Below are positions 50,717-58,903 of a DNA stretch of 64,000 nucleotides, piece after piece. A program made the position numbers and the translations under genes. The notes below the pieces were generated by a model, which had not been told where the DNA came from, made no database searches, and saw only the letters and a list, made by a program, of their open reading frames with translations. The stretch comes from Syntrophopropionicum propionicicum_A (GTDB lineage Bacteria > Bacillota > Desulfotomaculia > Desulfotomaculales > Pelotomaculaceae). Numbering within the stretch: the stretch's first letter is position 1; each line of letters begins with the position of its first letter. The stretch lies in the NCBI RefSeq assembly GCF_048984525.1, contig NZ_JBMGJC010000002.1:186001-250000 (forward strand). Direction: 5' to 3'.

Positions 50717-51856
50717 ATTAAAAAAGTGCTTATCGTTCAACCCCACCCGATGACCTACTACCCGTTGGTATCGAAAAAAATCAGCGCATACCACAAGGCC
50801 AATGGAGACAAGGTTGAAATGGTGCAGGGCAGAGTCTTTGGACGCTGGGATGTATGTTATATTACGACACTGCTCTCAGTCAACATCAGCCAGTACATTT
50901 CAACTATTGAATTCTACAAGCAGTTTGCTGACAGGGTTGAAGTAGGCGGTCCCGCCGCAACAGCGATGTGGCAGGAAATCCACAAAGAAACAGGCATAAT
51001 GCCTCACCGCGGACTCGTACCTGAGTTTGAAGCTATCCAGATGGATCATAGCATTATCGGCCCCGAATACGGGTATTCACAAGCGTTCGCGTCGCGTGGA
51101 TGTCCAAGATCATGCAAATGGTGCCTGGTCCCAATCCATGAGCCTAAGTTCATCGATAAGGTGGATAACCTGGCGGAGCAGATTGACCTGACCCGCAGGG
51201 ATCTCATGCTCATGGACAACAATCTGCTGTTCTCCAGGAAACTGCCGGAGATAGTGGAGGAACTGGTTACTCTGGGGTTTGGTCAAAGCGGTAAAAGAAA
51301 TGCCCGCAGGGTTGACGTCAACCAGGGTGCGGACGCCAGGCTGTTCTCGATGGATAACGCCCGGCTGCTTAGAAAACTAAATATACTGCCTTTAAGGTTC
51401 GCCTTGGACAGTATCGAAAACTGCGATGCGTTTAAAAAGGCGGTTGAAAACGCCATAAAGGTTGGCTTTAAAGAAATGAGCGCCTACATGCTTTACAACT
51501 TCTTCGATCCGGAGACAGGGCAGGGAGATAAGCCAAGCGATCTTTTTACGAGGTTAAATCTCGTAAAGGAACTGAACGCCAAATACAATATTCGCATTTA
51601 CACCTTCCCGATGAAATTTCTCCCCCTCACAGCTCGTGACAGAAAGCACAGGAGTCCTTTATGGTCCAGTATTCAGTTAAGGGGATTCCAGTTGATGAAG
51701 AATGTTTGCCGTGGCGTTTTACCCACTGGGAAGGCATCCTTTGAAAAAGTCGTCGGTAAAAGCGTGGGAGAATTCTTATTGAACCTTCGCCGAACGGACG
51801 AACAGGTATATAAGAAAAAACCGGTATCTAGCAATCAAATGGCGCTGAACTTCTAA
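50717..51856 (+). CDS. Radical SAM protein, apparent AUU start
   Basis: About 379 residues. GAAGAGGTG (50702-50710) is followed by ATT codons at 50711, 50714 and 50717; 50717 is best spaced. The in-frame TTG 50699 precedes the ribosome site, and GTG 50726 is too far. N-terminal alpha/beta (cobalamin-binding-like) region, then 'ASRGCPRSCKWC' (CxxxCxxC cluster) near residue 127, and a TIM-barrel-like remainder. Substrate unknown. Only gene between leader C and the next small ORF. Confidence 0.75.
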   Translation: MKKVLIVQPHPMTYYPLVSKKISAYHKANGDKVEMVQGRVFGRWDVCYITTLLSVNISQYISTIEFYKQFADRVEVGGPAATAMWQEIHKETGIMPHRGLVPEFEAIQMDHSIIGPEYGYSQAFASRGCPRSCKWCLVPIHEPKFIDKVDNLAEQIDLTRRDLMLMDNNLLFSRKLPEIVEELVTLGFGQSGKRNARRVDVNQGADARLFSMDNARLLRKLNILPLRFALDSIENCDAFKKAVENAIKVGFKEMSAYMLYNFFDPETGQGDKPSDLFTRLNLVKELNAKYNIRIYTFPMKFLPLTARDRKHRSPLWSSIQLRGFQLMKNVCRGVLPTGKASFEKVVGKSVGEFLLNLRRTDEQVYKKKPVSSNQMALNF

Positions 51857-51868
51857 GGAGGTTGTTTA

Positions 51869-52078
51869 ATGATAGGAAAACCAATAGCTGTGTTGGATTC
51901 ACAAGATGATGTAATTTGTATTGGCTTAGTAGCAGGTGTTGTAGATTTCGATGAATTAAGAATAATGATTGTAGAGTCCACTGCGGATTATGAAGCTAAT
52001 AAAACATACAACTTCAACAAGAATAATGTACGGTTTTCTTTTAATCCGTCAATTATCATGAAAAAGAAAAACCAATAA
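51869..52078 (+). CDS. Small hypothetical protein
   Basis: 69 residues, ATG 51869 with AAGGAGG. Beta-rich, AT-richer than its neighbours. No family recognised. Confidence 0.45.
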   Translation: MIGKPIAVLDSQDDVICIGLVAGVVDFDELRIMIVESTADYEANKTYNFNKNNVRFSFNPSIIMKKKNQ

Positions 52079-52136
52079 AACTAAAAAAACAAAAAACAAG
52101 GCCGCGGGCCTTATTTTTATTAAGGGAGAAAATATA

Positions 52137-53021
52137 ATGAAAAGATTTAGAACTATTCTAATGGTGCTTGTATTGACGTTTTTATTTGCGGTACCGGCTT
52201 CTGCTGGTGAATGGAGCGTAATATCATCAAGAGTAATAGACTTTGACCCGACAGATAATCCTTATGCGCCTAATAACAATTTCAACGCTATCTATGCGGC
52301 CGAGTTTTCTAACGGAACAATATTAGCACCCGGTCAGAGATTTTCCTTTAACGAAATTGTTGGTGCCCGGACTACTGAAAGAGGTTTTGCTGTTGGGCAG
52401 AACTCTATCGGCGCCCCTGATATTGGAGGCGGTATTTGCAGAACAGCAACAGTTCTTTTCCAAACCGCCAGGGCCGCTGGCATGGACGTTATTGAAAGAT
52501 GGGATCACTACCCAGCAGTCAAATATGCGAGACCTGGAGATGACGCGGCTGTCCAGTATGGGCTGTACGACATGCAGTTTTCTAACGTCTACCATGTTCC
52601 CGTTATGATTCATACCAGGGGTGATACGGACGAAAGCGGCCTGCACCTTTGGGCTGTGTTCCTCAAAGAGGAAAAACTGCCTTCTGTAAAGGTTTCCGTG
52701 ACTGAAGAAGTATATATGGAAGGAAAGCTGTTCAACGGAAAAACATTTGTACCCGCTGACAGGGTTGCCCAAATTTACGGCAAGAAAATCAACAGCACCG
52801 AAAAACTGGGTTTCTACACCGTAAGCATCGGGAACATTGTTTTCTCTGAAGCAAACGGCGACATCTTGCGTAGCACGAACGGATTTTATGTTCCGCTTAG
52901 AAAACTGACCGAGAGCTACGGTGGTCTGATTAAGTGGGCTACAGGTAAATCCTATGAAGCCGCACTTACACTGCCGGCTACGCTCGCGGTAAGCAACCAA
53001 AAGATGCAGCGAGGTGAATAA
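52137..53021 (+). CDS. Secreted VanW-family protein with C-terminal Cu-amine-oxidase-like segment
   Basis: 294 residues, ATG 52137 with GGGAGA. Signal peptide to 'PASA|GEW'. VanW core: 'FNAIYAAEFSNGTILAPGQRFSFNEIVGARTTERGFAVGQN... GGGICRTATVLFQTA', 'YPAVKYARPGDDAAVQYG'. The C-terminal ~100 residues resemble the Cu-amine-oxidase N-domain repeats. VanW proteins are cell-wall associated with unknown activity. Confidence 0.8.
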   Translation: MKRFRTILMVLVLTFLFAVPASAGEWSVISSRVIDFDPTDNPYAPNNNFNAIYAAEFSNGTILAPGQRFSFNEIVGARTTERGFAVGQNSIGAPDIGGGICRTATVLFQTARAAGMDVIERWDHYPAVKYARPGDDAAVQYGLYDMQFSNVYHVPVMIHTRGDTDESGLHLWAVFLKEEKLPSVKVSVTEEVYMEGKLFNGKTFVPADRVAQIYGKKINSTEKLGFYTVSIGNIVFSEANGDILRSTNGFYVPLRKLTESYGGLIKWATGKSYEAALTLPATLAVSNQKMQRGE

Positions 53022-53023
53022 GA

Positions 53024-53539
53024 GTGAAATATACTTTCAAACGCATAGACTCGGACAGGATTGAGCTGTCATGGGAGAACGGCCAGAAGCAAGTTATGAC
53101 ACTCGAAGAGTTTACTGAATTCCTTACATCTGACAGCAACACGCTCCAGAATATATCCTTCAGCTCTGATTGGGGGATGAAGTTTGGAGACAGCTTATTT
53201 GATTATGCCCGGATGTATATGCAAGATAAAGAAAACAGCAGGTCTCGAACCGGCGAGCGGGTGAATATCGTTCCTGTCAAGGAGACTGTTAAAACCGGCA
53301 AAAACGGCATAGATATCAAAGCCCGCTATAAAATAGTCGGGGAATCAGGAGAGGAGCACCTTGAGTACAAAGTGAGCATCACAGGACTTAAAGGCGGCAT
53401 CGCTGACAGGCCTGAAGCAGAGAAATTAATTCCCTCTACCATAAGGTGCCTGCTGAAACTCTTCTTTTCAGGTTGCCATGCAATTGAAGAAGACGAAAAA
53501 GCCCTTGTTGAAGCACTGGAAAAACAAGATGTTGCTTAA
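53024..53539 (+). CDS. Hypothetical protein
   Basis: 171 residues from GTG 53024 with GAGGTG, two bases after the VanW stop. Alpha+beta. No family recognised. Confidence 0.45.
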   Translation: MKYTFKRIDSDRIELSWENGQKQVMTLEEFTEFLTSDSNTLQNISFSSDWGMKFGDSLFDYARMYMQDKENSRSRTGERVNIVPVKETVKTGKNGIDIKARYKIVGESGEEHLEYKVSITGLKGGIADRPEAEKLIPSTIRCLLKLFFSGCHAIEEDEKALVEALEKQDVA

Positions 53540-53555
53540 AAGAAAATAACGGCTG

Positions 53556-53605
53556 CCGGCAGGCCAATGCACAAGGAGGTGATCCTGGGTGCTTGGCCCT
53601 GCCGG
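53556..53605 (+). promoter_or_regulatory. Extended Shine-Dalgarno in a hairpin loop, copy 1
   Basis: AAGGAGGTGATCC (53573-53585) is complementary over 13 bases to the usual 16S rRNA 3' tail (GGATCACCTCCTT). It lies in the loop of a stem formed by CCGGCAG-GCCAA and TTGGC-CTGCCGG. The GTG start at 53589 is inside the same loop. A second copy lies at 63377. Confidence 0.6.
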
Positions 53606-53861
53606 GGGCCTTGCATCCATATTTATGTCTGAAGACAAGGCAATAAACAAAGGGCTCCAGTTAAAACTGGAGGATAAGGTGTTAATCCGCAGGGAAAACC
53701 TAATCGGAAAAGTTGTGGACTTCTTTAAAACCAAAAAAGGGATTAAGGTTGTAGTCCAGTCAGACAGGGAAGACATCTATTTATTTAACATTAAAGAATA
53801 CGGCAAAGAGTTCGTATTAGTCGAGATATTCGAAGAAGTACCTGAAATAAAAACAGCTTAA
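53589..53861 (+). CDS. Small hypothetical protein behind extended SD
   Basis: 90 residues from GTG 53589, 8 bases after AAGGAGGT. 'LKLEDKVLIRRENLIGKVVDFFKTKKGIKVVVQSD' suggests a small beta-barrel. No family recognised. Confidence 0.5.
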   Translation: MLGPAGGLASIFMSEDKAINKGLQLKLEDKVLIRRENLIGKVVDFFKTKKGIKVVVQSDREDIYLFNIKEYGKEFVLVEIFEEVPEIKTA

Positions 53862-53874
53862 AGGAGGAGCCAAG

Positions 53875-54438
53875 TTGGGAAAGTTATATATTTTAATGGG
53901 GCCTGCTGGCTCCGGTAAAACAACTATCGGCAGGGAGTTAGGAAAAATATTCGGCATGAAGTTTTTCACTACAATCACGACGAGACCGATGCGGCCGGGC
54001 GAAGTGCAAAATGAAGACTATTACTTCATCAGCAAGGAAGAATTCCTGAAGCTCCGCGCGGAAGATAAACTGGCAGAGGATATTGAGTATGCCGGCAATA
54101 TGTACGGCACCACGAAAGAGTCGCTGCTGAAAATACCGAAGTCTCCGACTGACTACTATGTAGCCCTGACCATAGACGCCTATAAGGATTATATGAAGTT
54201 TTTGACCGAAGAAAATATAGTGGTGATATTCATATGGGCTAACCGCGGCACGATCATCCAAAGGATGAAGGACAGGGGTGCCACTGACGAGGATATCCAA
54301 AAGAGGCTCAAGCACTACGGCAGCGATGTCGAGGCGTGCGCCCTGGCTGATTACGCTGTAACCAACGATATCGATATTGATTATGCGGTTAATAAAATCT
54401 CTAATTATATCAGAGTAAATATGAAGAAAGCATCATAA
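53875..54438 (+). CDS. gmk: Guanylate kinase-like protein
   Basis: 187 residues from TTG 53875 with AAGGAGGAG. P-loop GPAGSGKT, 'TTITTRPMRPGEVQNEDYYFISKEEF' and 'YAGNMYGTTKESL' are the GMP-binding landmarks of guanylate kinase (GMP + ATP to GDP + ADP). A plasmid or phage-type copy, consistent with the nucleotide-metabolism island. Followed by a bidirectional hairpin. Confidence 0.8.
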   Translation: MGKLYILMGPAGSGKTTIGRELGKIFGMKFFTTITTRPMRPGEVQNEDYYFISKEEFLKLRAEDKLAEDIEYAGNMYGTTKESLLKIPKSPTDYYVALTIDAYKDYMKFLTEENIVVIFIWANRGTIIQRMKDRGATDEDIQKRLKHYGSDVEACALADYAVTNDIDIDYAVNKISNYIRVNMKKAS

Positions 54439-54442
54439 GAAC

Positions 54443-54464
54443 AGGCGGGGTTAAAGCCCCGCCT
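54443..54464. terminator. Bidirectional hairpin between convergent genes
   Basis: AGGCGGGG-TTAAAG-CCCCGCCT, perfect 8-bp stem, between gmk (+) and the recombinase (-); the recombinase stop codon lies at its edge. T tract weak on both sides. Confidence 0.65.
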
Positions 54465-55041
54465 ATAAATTCAGTGTCAGGTAGACGTTATCCAAGTCAT
54501 CCTGAGTAATACCTATATATGAGAGGGTATCGCCCGGAGAGGAGTGGTTTAAGAGTTTTTGGACAATGGTTATATCTTTACCCTGGCGGTAGGCGTGATA
54601 GCCGAATGTCTTCCTTAAAGTATGGGAGCCAATCCTGTCGGTTATGCCGACGGATTTTGCTGCATCTCTGATAATCCTGTAAGCCTGGACCCGTGTCATA
54701 GGAACCCCGCCCTTGCGGGATGGAAACAACGGATCTGCTGGTTTACAGTTCTTACGGGTGGCCAGATATTCACGGAGGGCTTTTATCGAGGTCTTCCCCA
54801 AGGGGAATTCTTTCAACTTCTGGGTCTTCTGCTCACGGAGGCTTATTTTCTCGATGGGCTTCATGTTGTCGTCAGCAACATCGCCGATATTCAGCTTTAA
54901 TAAATCGCCGATACGAAGTGCTGAATTAATGCCAACGGTAAAGAGGCAGTAATCTCTCAGGTTGGAGCTTTTAAGTATCTTTTTAATAGCTTCTATCTGA
55001 TTTATGTCTCTTATAGGCTGGACAACTTCCAAAATAATCAT
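54463..55041 (-). CDS. Tyrosine recombinase/integrase
   Basis: 192 residues on the minus strand. Catalytic set visible: Arg in 'SALRIGDLLKLNIGD', 'HTLRKTF' (HxxR), 'LLNHSSPGDTLSYIGI' (H and Tyr). No N-terminal core-binding arm, so it is a short, XerC/FimB-like enzyme. AGGAG abuts the ATG at 55041, so the real start may be an ATT or TTG 6-9 bases on. Likely resolves plasmid multimers or inverts/integrates DNA. Flanked upstream by inverted GAATGTAAC sites. Confidence 0.8.
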   Translation of the reverse strand: MIILEVVQPIRDINQIEAIKKILKSSNLRDYCLFTVGINSALRIGDLLKLNIGDVADDNMKPIEKISLREQKTQKLKEFPLGKTSIKALREYLATRKNCKPADPLFPSRKGGVPMTRVQAYRIIRDAAKSVGITDRIGSHTLRKTFGYHAYRQGKDITIVQKLLNHSSPGDTLSYIGITQDDLDNVYLTLNL

Positions 55042-55047
55042 CTCCTG

Positions 55048-55200
55048 CGAATGTAATATAACTACTATTTATTTTACCATGAGTTACATTCAAAATTAAG
55101 ACAATCCTTGCAGGAAAAAGAAAAAAACCCGAAACCCCTTACAGGGTAAGGGCTGGCGGTTAATTGCCGAATGTAACAGAAACAGCTTGTGTTACATTCG
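55048..55200. repeat. Two inverted pairs of GAATGTAAC half-sites upstream of the recombinase
   Basis: Pair 1: CGAATGTAAT (55048-55057) with GTTACATTC (55083-55091). Pair 2: CGAATGTAAC (55168-55177) with GTTACATTCG (55191-55200), 10-bp arms with a 13-base spacer. These may be recombinase core sites or operators of the divergent recombinase/cas promoters. The second pair contains TTGTGTTACA, identical to the inverted parC repeat. Confidence 0.55.
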
Positions 55201-55234
55201 TTTGTGAAAACCAATTCTATGCAAGTGTTTATAT

Positions 55235-55289
55235 GCCCGGCAGACAGCCGTACCTCCCCGTGGTCCGGGCGGATTATACTGAAGCGGCT
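55235..55289 (+). ncRNA. HDV-like ribozyme, copy E, with shrunken P4, upstream of the CRISPR operon
   Basis: P1 GCCCGG (55235-55240) with CCGGGC (55265-55270), six pairs; P2 AGCCG (55246-55250) with CGGCT (55285-55289); P3 ACC/GGT; L3 TCCCCGT (55255-55261); GG 55271-55272; then only ATTATA where P4 should be; J4/2 ACTGAAG. Core elements are kept but P4 is essentially lost, so activity is less certain. Confidence 0.7.
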
Positions 55290-55329
55290 ATACAACCGTT
55301 AATTCTAAAATTTTAATAACACAAAATAA

Positions 55330-55438
55330 AACACTACGACATGATCATAGTGTTAAAAAAGAAAAAACCGGTAACTGTTTATTGAAACAGAAGCCCCATT
55401 ACACCCAATTAACGAGACGCTTATAAAGGTCTCTTTTT
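55330..55438 (+). promoter_or_regulatory. Leader E: conserved-loop hairpin plus terminator before cas6
   Basis: AACACTA-CGACATGATCA-TAGTGTT (55330-55354), then 60 bases later GAGAC-GCTTATAAAG-GTCTCTTTTT (55414-55438), preceded by 'ACACCCAATT' as in leaders C and F. cas6 begins 80 bases later. Confidence 0.75.
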
Positions 55439-55518
55439 ATATTAAAAACTTCTAAAGGAGGCTTTAAAAACGATCTTAATCTTGAGAGCGAAAACAAAAA
55501 ACAAAAGGAGTTGAAAAA

Positions 55519-56190
55519 ATGTTACCCAAAAGAAGGATAGTGGTCCGGCTGAGATATGAGGGAGTTATCGCCTACGATTACCCTGCACAAATTCAGTCAA
55601 CGATCTACAGGTCTTTCAGATTGACCAGTTTGGGCCGTAAAATCCACCAAGCCAGGTACAGCCTTTTTTCTTACACTTTATCACCGGAAAAGGGCGTGTA
55701 TTTGCCGGAAGGTCTCAAATCACAAAATGGCAAGTGGGTACTTCGTTTCTCGTCGGCTTTGGAGGAGGCATTAGACCTTTTCATAGTCTCAATCAGAGAA
55801 AAATTTATGATTGGGGAAAGCTGCTGTGAAGTCCTGGGTGTCTATGAGGAACCGTTGGTTGACAAAGATATATTCTTTGCAGCTCCCATAGTCGTGTTCA
55901 GGAAGAACGAAGAAACCAACGTCTATATGGAGTGGTTTGATCCACAGTTCCCGGTTGGTGTGGAAGACGGCCTTTCAAAGAGGTATGAATATCTGACCGG
56001 CGAGAAAATGCCGGAAGCGAAATTCTGCTTCTTGAAAGAGCCGAACAAAAAGCTATTTCTCTACAAAGGGAGAAAACTCCTCGGCTACTCCGGGGAAATC
56101 GTGTTAACAGGTCCAGCGATAGTAAAACAGTTTGCTCAATGTGTGGGGCTTGGCCGGTGGCCTAGCGCCGGCATGGGCATGGTCGTTTAG
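55519..56190 (+). CDS. cas6: Cas6-type CRISPR RNA endonuclease (type IV Csf5-like)
   Basis: 223 residues, ATG 55519 with AAAAGGAG. RAMP-like start 'RIVVRLRYEGVIAYDYPAQIQSTIYRSF', conserved His in 'LGRKIHQARYSLFSY' and the C-terminal glycine-rich loop 'CVGLGRWPSAGMGMVV' typical of Cas6. Processes the array transcript at each repeat. First gene of a four-gene operon ending at the array; 11 bases before csf1. Confidence 0.8.
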   Translation: MLPKRRIVVRLRYEGVIAYDYPAQIQSTIYRSFRLTSLGRKIHQARYSLFSYTLSPEKGVYLPEGLKSQNGKWVLRFSSALEEALDLFIVSIREKFMIGESCCEVLGVYEEPLVDKDIFFAAPIVVFRKNEETNVYMEWFDPQFPVGVEDGLSKRYEYLTGEKMPEAKFCFLKEPNKKLFLYKGRKLLGYSGEIVLTGPAIVKQFAQCVGLGRWPSAGMGMVV

Positions 56191-56201
56191 GAGGTGCTGA
56201 G

Positions 56202-56936
56202 ATGTTAGAACCGGCACAATTCCTCTACACTATTGCTAAGCCAGCGGATAAACTGGACTTTGTGGACGGTCACTGCCGTTTGTGCGGCGGTCAACTGTTT
56301 AAGTATCAGGAGTCAGAGCCGCAACTGTACGGCGACGTTATCGGCGACACCTGGAAGCAGGAGTTTTTGACAAGAAACAAACAATCATCTTATATCTGTC
56401 CAGCCTGCAGTTTTATTTTTGGCAATATCTCCAGTAGAGTCAGCAAGTATAAACCCGAGAATCAGGATCTGGGTAAACCATTGACAGGCTTATTTAAAAC
56501 GGACCGGCGAGGAGAATTGAACGAAGAAGGAAAACCCAGAATGCTCGCGGCGGTAATCGCCTCAAGAGAGAGAGGATTCCAGGCGTTCAATATTCTCAAA
56601 TGGGCAGAGTTCGGAGAGAACTTAATCAACCCTCCAAAGCCGCCGTTTCTTGTACTGGCGGCAACAGACATTAAGAAGGGCATCCAATACGGCCCCTGGC
56701 AGTCAATAATCGCTTTGTCGAGAGAGACCTACCCGGTCTTTTTTAATTACAACGTAAAAACTGCCGGCGCCGAAGTCCTTAATAGTACATTGGTCTGGAT
56801 TAACCCGGCCACATTTAAAAAAGCAGTGGAGTTGGCAAAAAAGTGCCTGGAAAGAAAAATTAAAATCCCTAACACTCCCGATTGGAAGCTGGCGCAAATG
56901 TGCGCTCAAAAAAACAACAAGGAGGAAACCAAATGA
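56202..56936 (+). CDS. csf1: Csf1-like type IV large subunit (zinc finger)
   Basis: 244 residues, ATG 56202 with AGGAGGTG. A CxxC...CxxC zinc finger ('CRLCGG' near 28, 'CPACSF' near 66) sits in the N-terminal third, as in Csf1. The rest is alpha/beta with 'PFLVLAATDIKKG'. Csf1 is the small Cas8-like subunit that defines type IV complexes. Overlaps csf2 by 4 bases. Confidence 0.75.
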   Translation: MLEPAQFLYTIAKPADKLDFVDGHCRLCGGQLFKYQESEPQLYGDVIGDTWKQEFLTRNKQSSYICPACSFIFGNISSRVSKYKPENQDLGKPLTGLFKTDRRGELNEEGKPRMLAAVIASRERGFQAFNILKWAEFGENLINPPKPPFLVLAATDIKKGIQYGPWQSIIALSRETYPVFFNYNVKTAGAEVLNSTLVWINPATFKKAVELAKKCLERKIKIPNTPDWKLAQMCAQKNNKEETK

Positions 56937-58147
56937 AAACCATTAGATTTGAAGGAATTTACACCCTATTATCTCCCCTGTGCCATATGGCGCCGGAGGT
57001 CCAAGGAGAAGAAAAAAAAGATACTATTTCGCGCCTTCGCGTAATTCCTTTTAACATTCAAACCCGTATTATTGATGGCTACGGCGTAAGCGGCGCGGAA
57101 GTGCGCTCCCTTTTAAAAATGCTGGTAGTTAACTACACCCTTGAAAAACTGGGTTTAACCAGTAACGACCTGCCCAATGAGGTAGCAGTAATGCTTTATT
57201 CTGGAGGTACTGCCGATAAAGGCGCGACTATACCGGCATACGAAATCAAGAATAAAATCCAGAAAGAAGTCCCGCTTATCGGGTTATTCGGCGGAGTAAT
57301 AAACGGTTGTTTTTTCTCGTCAACCTTACGCTGCGACTTTGCTCTTATGCTTTCCAAAGAAAGCAGTGAGTTATATAACAACCTTCTGGCTAAGCGAGAT
57401 TTCCCTATTGATGACCTCATAAGTGCTGACTATTTCAAACCGGAAATGTACCGTTACGGCCATGCCCGTCATCGCAAGCCGGAAATTGCACATCTCGATG
57501 TTAAGAACATCAATAGCATACAGGTGCCTTATCATATCGAGGCAATCCCAACCGGGACAAAGTTACTGCATGGCTTCAGCCTTATCGATCCTTCAGAAGG
57601 AGACGAAGCCTGCTTCGAGGCAGGGTTAAAACTCCTTTTGGATTATGGTTTTCTTGGAGGCCGATCTGCCGCTGGTTACGGGCGCGTGAGTGCGGAATAT
57701 TTCGAGTGCCCTCACTATGATCCATTCATCCCCAGTACCGAGAAATATGATAACTGGCTGATGAAAAACGGCGAAAACATGAAGGCGGTCTTGTTGGAAT
57801 TAACCCAAACGATTAAGTCAAAAGCCGATGTGGAAGCCCCTAAAGCCTGCAAGTGGCTGGTGAAGAACAAGGCAGAGATAGAGCGCTTGGTTGATGGCAC
57901 AGACTCTGAAGAAGACCGTAAAAAACTGTTTAAGTCCACTTATATTGGGGACTTGAAAAAGTTTGAAAAGGTCATAAAAGCACACCGCGACACGGTATTG
58001 AAAGCAGTAAACACCGACTGCAGCAGCGAAGAACTTTTTGAAACCCTGGATGATTCCCAGAGCAAAGAGTTGGCGCAGTTCCACAGCGAAATAATAGCGG
58101 CGGTTAAAAGTAAAAACGGCGCCAAGAAAAAGAAGCAAGGAGCGTAA
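56933..58147 (+). CDS. csf2: Csf2-like (Cas7) backbone subunit
   Basis: 404 residues from ATG 56933 (AAGGAGGAAACC upstream). Cas7/RAMP features: 'FEGIYTLLSPLCHMAPE', 'GYGVSGAEVRSLLKMLV', and the Gly-rich 'YGFLGGRSAAGYGRVSAEYF' near 240. The C-terminal ~120 residues are a charged helical extension ('KKKKQGA' end) not typical of Csf2. Forms the helical filament on crRNA. Confidence 0.8.
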   Translation: MKTIRFEGIYTLLSPLCHMAPEVQGEEKKDTISRLRVIPFNIQTRIIDGYGVSGAEVRSLLKMLVVNYTLEKLGLTSNDLPNEVAVMLYSGGTADKGATIPAYEIKNKIQKEVPLIGLFGGVINGCFFSSTLRCDFALMLSKESSELYNNLLAKRDFPIDDLISADYFKPEMYRYGHARHRKPEIAHLDVKNINSIQVPYHIEAIPTGTKLLHGFSLIDPSEGDEACFEAGLKLLLDYGFLGGRSAAGYGRVSAEYFECPHYDPFIPSTEKYDNWLMKNGENMKAVLLELTQTIKSKADVEAPKACKWLVKNKAEIERLVDGTDSEEDRKKLFKSTYIGDLKKFEKVIKAHRDTVLKAVNTDCSSEELFETLDDSQSKELAQFHSEIIAAVKSKNGAKKKKQGA

Positions 58148-58149
58148 AG

Positions 58150-58848
58150 ATGGAGAATTTTGAGATTCATTTTTACATGGCCTCGCCGATTGCCTTTGGT
58201 TACAGAAAGCCATTCGCTCCCTTGATGCTTGATGGCTTATTAACTTGGATGCTGAAGGGCAACGCCATAAGGGAAGATGAATTGCCTGACGTACCACTTC
58301 CACTGGAGCAATCTGGCGATAAATACCCGTATTACCACGCCTCCGCGTGGGAGTTGGTCAACCCCAAGTTTGGTACGTTTTGCTTCGTTAAATCCAAGCC
58401 CGACGATTGGGCAAAGCGTTTTCTAAAAACCAAGCCGATGCTTGAGATTATAAACTATATCGCAACGCCTGAGGTAATCTTCCGGGCCAGGGGATCTCGT
58501 AGCGATGTTCATAAAATCGTCGCCAGCACAGGAGGGAGTATTTCCCTTGGCTCTAAGCGAGTCGCTGGTTGGGGCAGGGTGAATAATATCAGGATATCTG
58601 ATCCTTTACCCGAAGATTACTCTGTATGGGATCAATATGGCAGGGCGGCAAGGCCGATACCTGTTACAGAAATCCCCCCGGAGAAAGTAAAGGGCGGTAT
58701 TGTTTTAATGCCTTACAAGCCCCCTTACTGGACCGGTGAGAAGATCCCGTGCTTAGTTCCACCACTGGAAAGATGGTGGCCCGGGATCAGTGAGGAGAGC
58801 ATCGCAGAGCTGGAAAACAAATTAAAAAGACTGGAGCAAGCTGAATAG
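58150..58848 (+). CDS. csf3: Csf3-like (Cas5) subunit
   Basis: 232 residues, ATG 58150 with AAGGAG. 'FYMASPIAFGYRKPFAPLMLDGLLTWML' and the G-rich 'GSISLGSKRVAGWGRVNNIRI' fit Csf3 (Cas5-like), which caps the crRNA 5' end. Ends 55 bases before the first repeat. Confidence 0.8.
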   Translation: MENFEIHFYMASPIAFGYRKPFAPLMLDGLLTWMLKGNAIREDELPDVPLPLEQSGDKYPYYHASAWELVNPKFGTFCFVKSKPDDWAKRFLKTKPMLEIINYIATPEVIFRARGSRSDVHKIVASTGGSISLGSKRVAGWGRVNNIRISDPLPEDYSVWDQYGRAARPIPVTEIPPEKVKGGIVLMPYKPPYWTGEKIPCLVPPLERWWPGISEESIAELENKLKRLEQAE

Positions 58849-58857
58849 GTTCGCGAA

Positions 58858-58898
58858 AATACACCTGGGAGCCCTTTATCTAAGGGGCTTTCAGGTGT
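58858..58898 (+). terminator. Leader hairpin between csf3 and the CRISPR array
   Basis: ACACCTG...CAGGTGT with inner AGCCCTT/AAGGGGCT arm, immediately before the first repeat. No T tract follows, so it may be a processing or leader structure rather than a terminator. Confidence 0.5.
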
Positions 58899-58903
58899 GT
58901 GCC

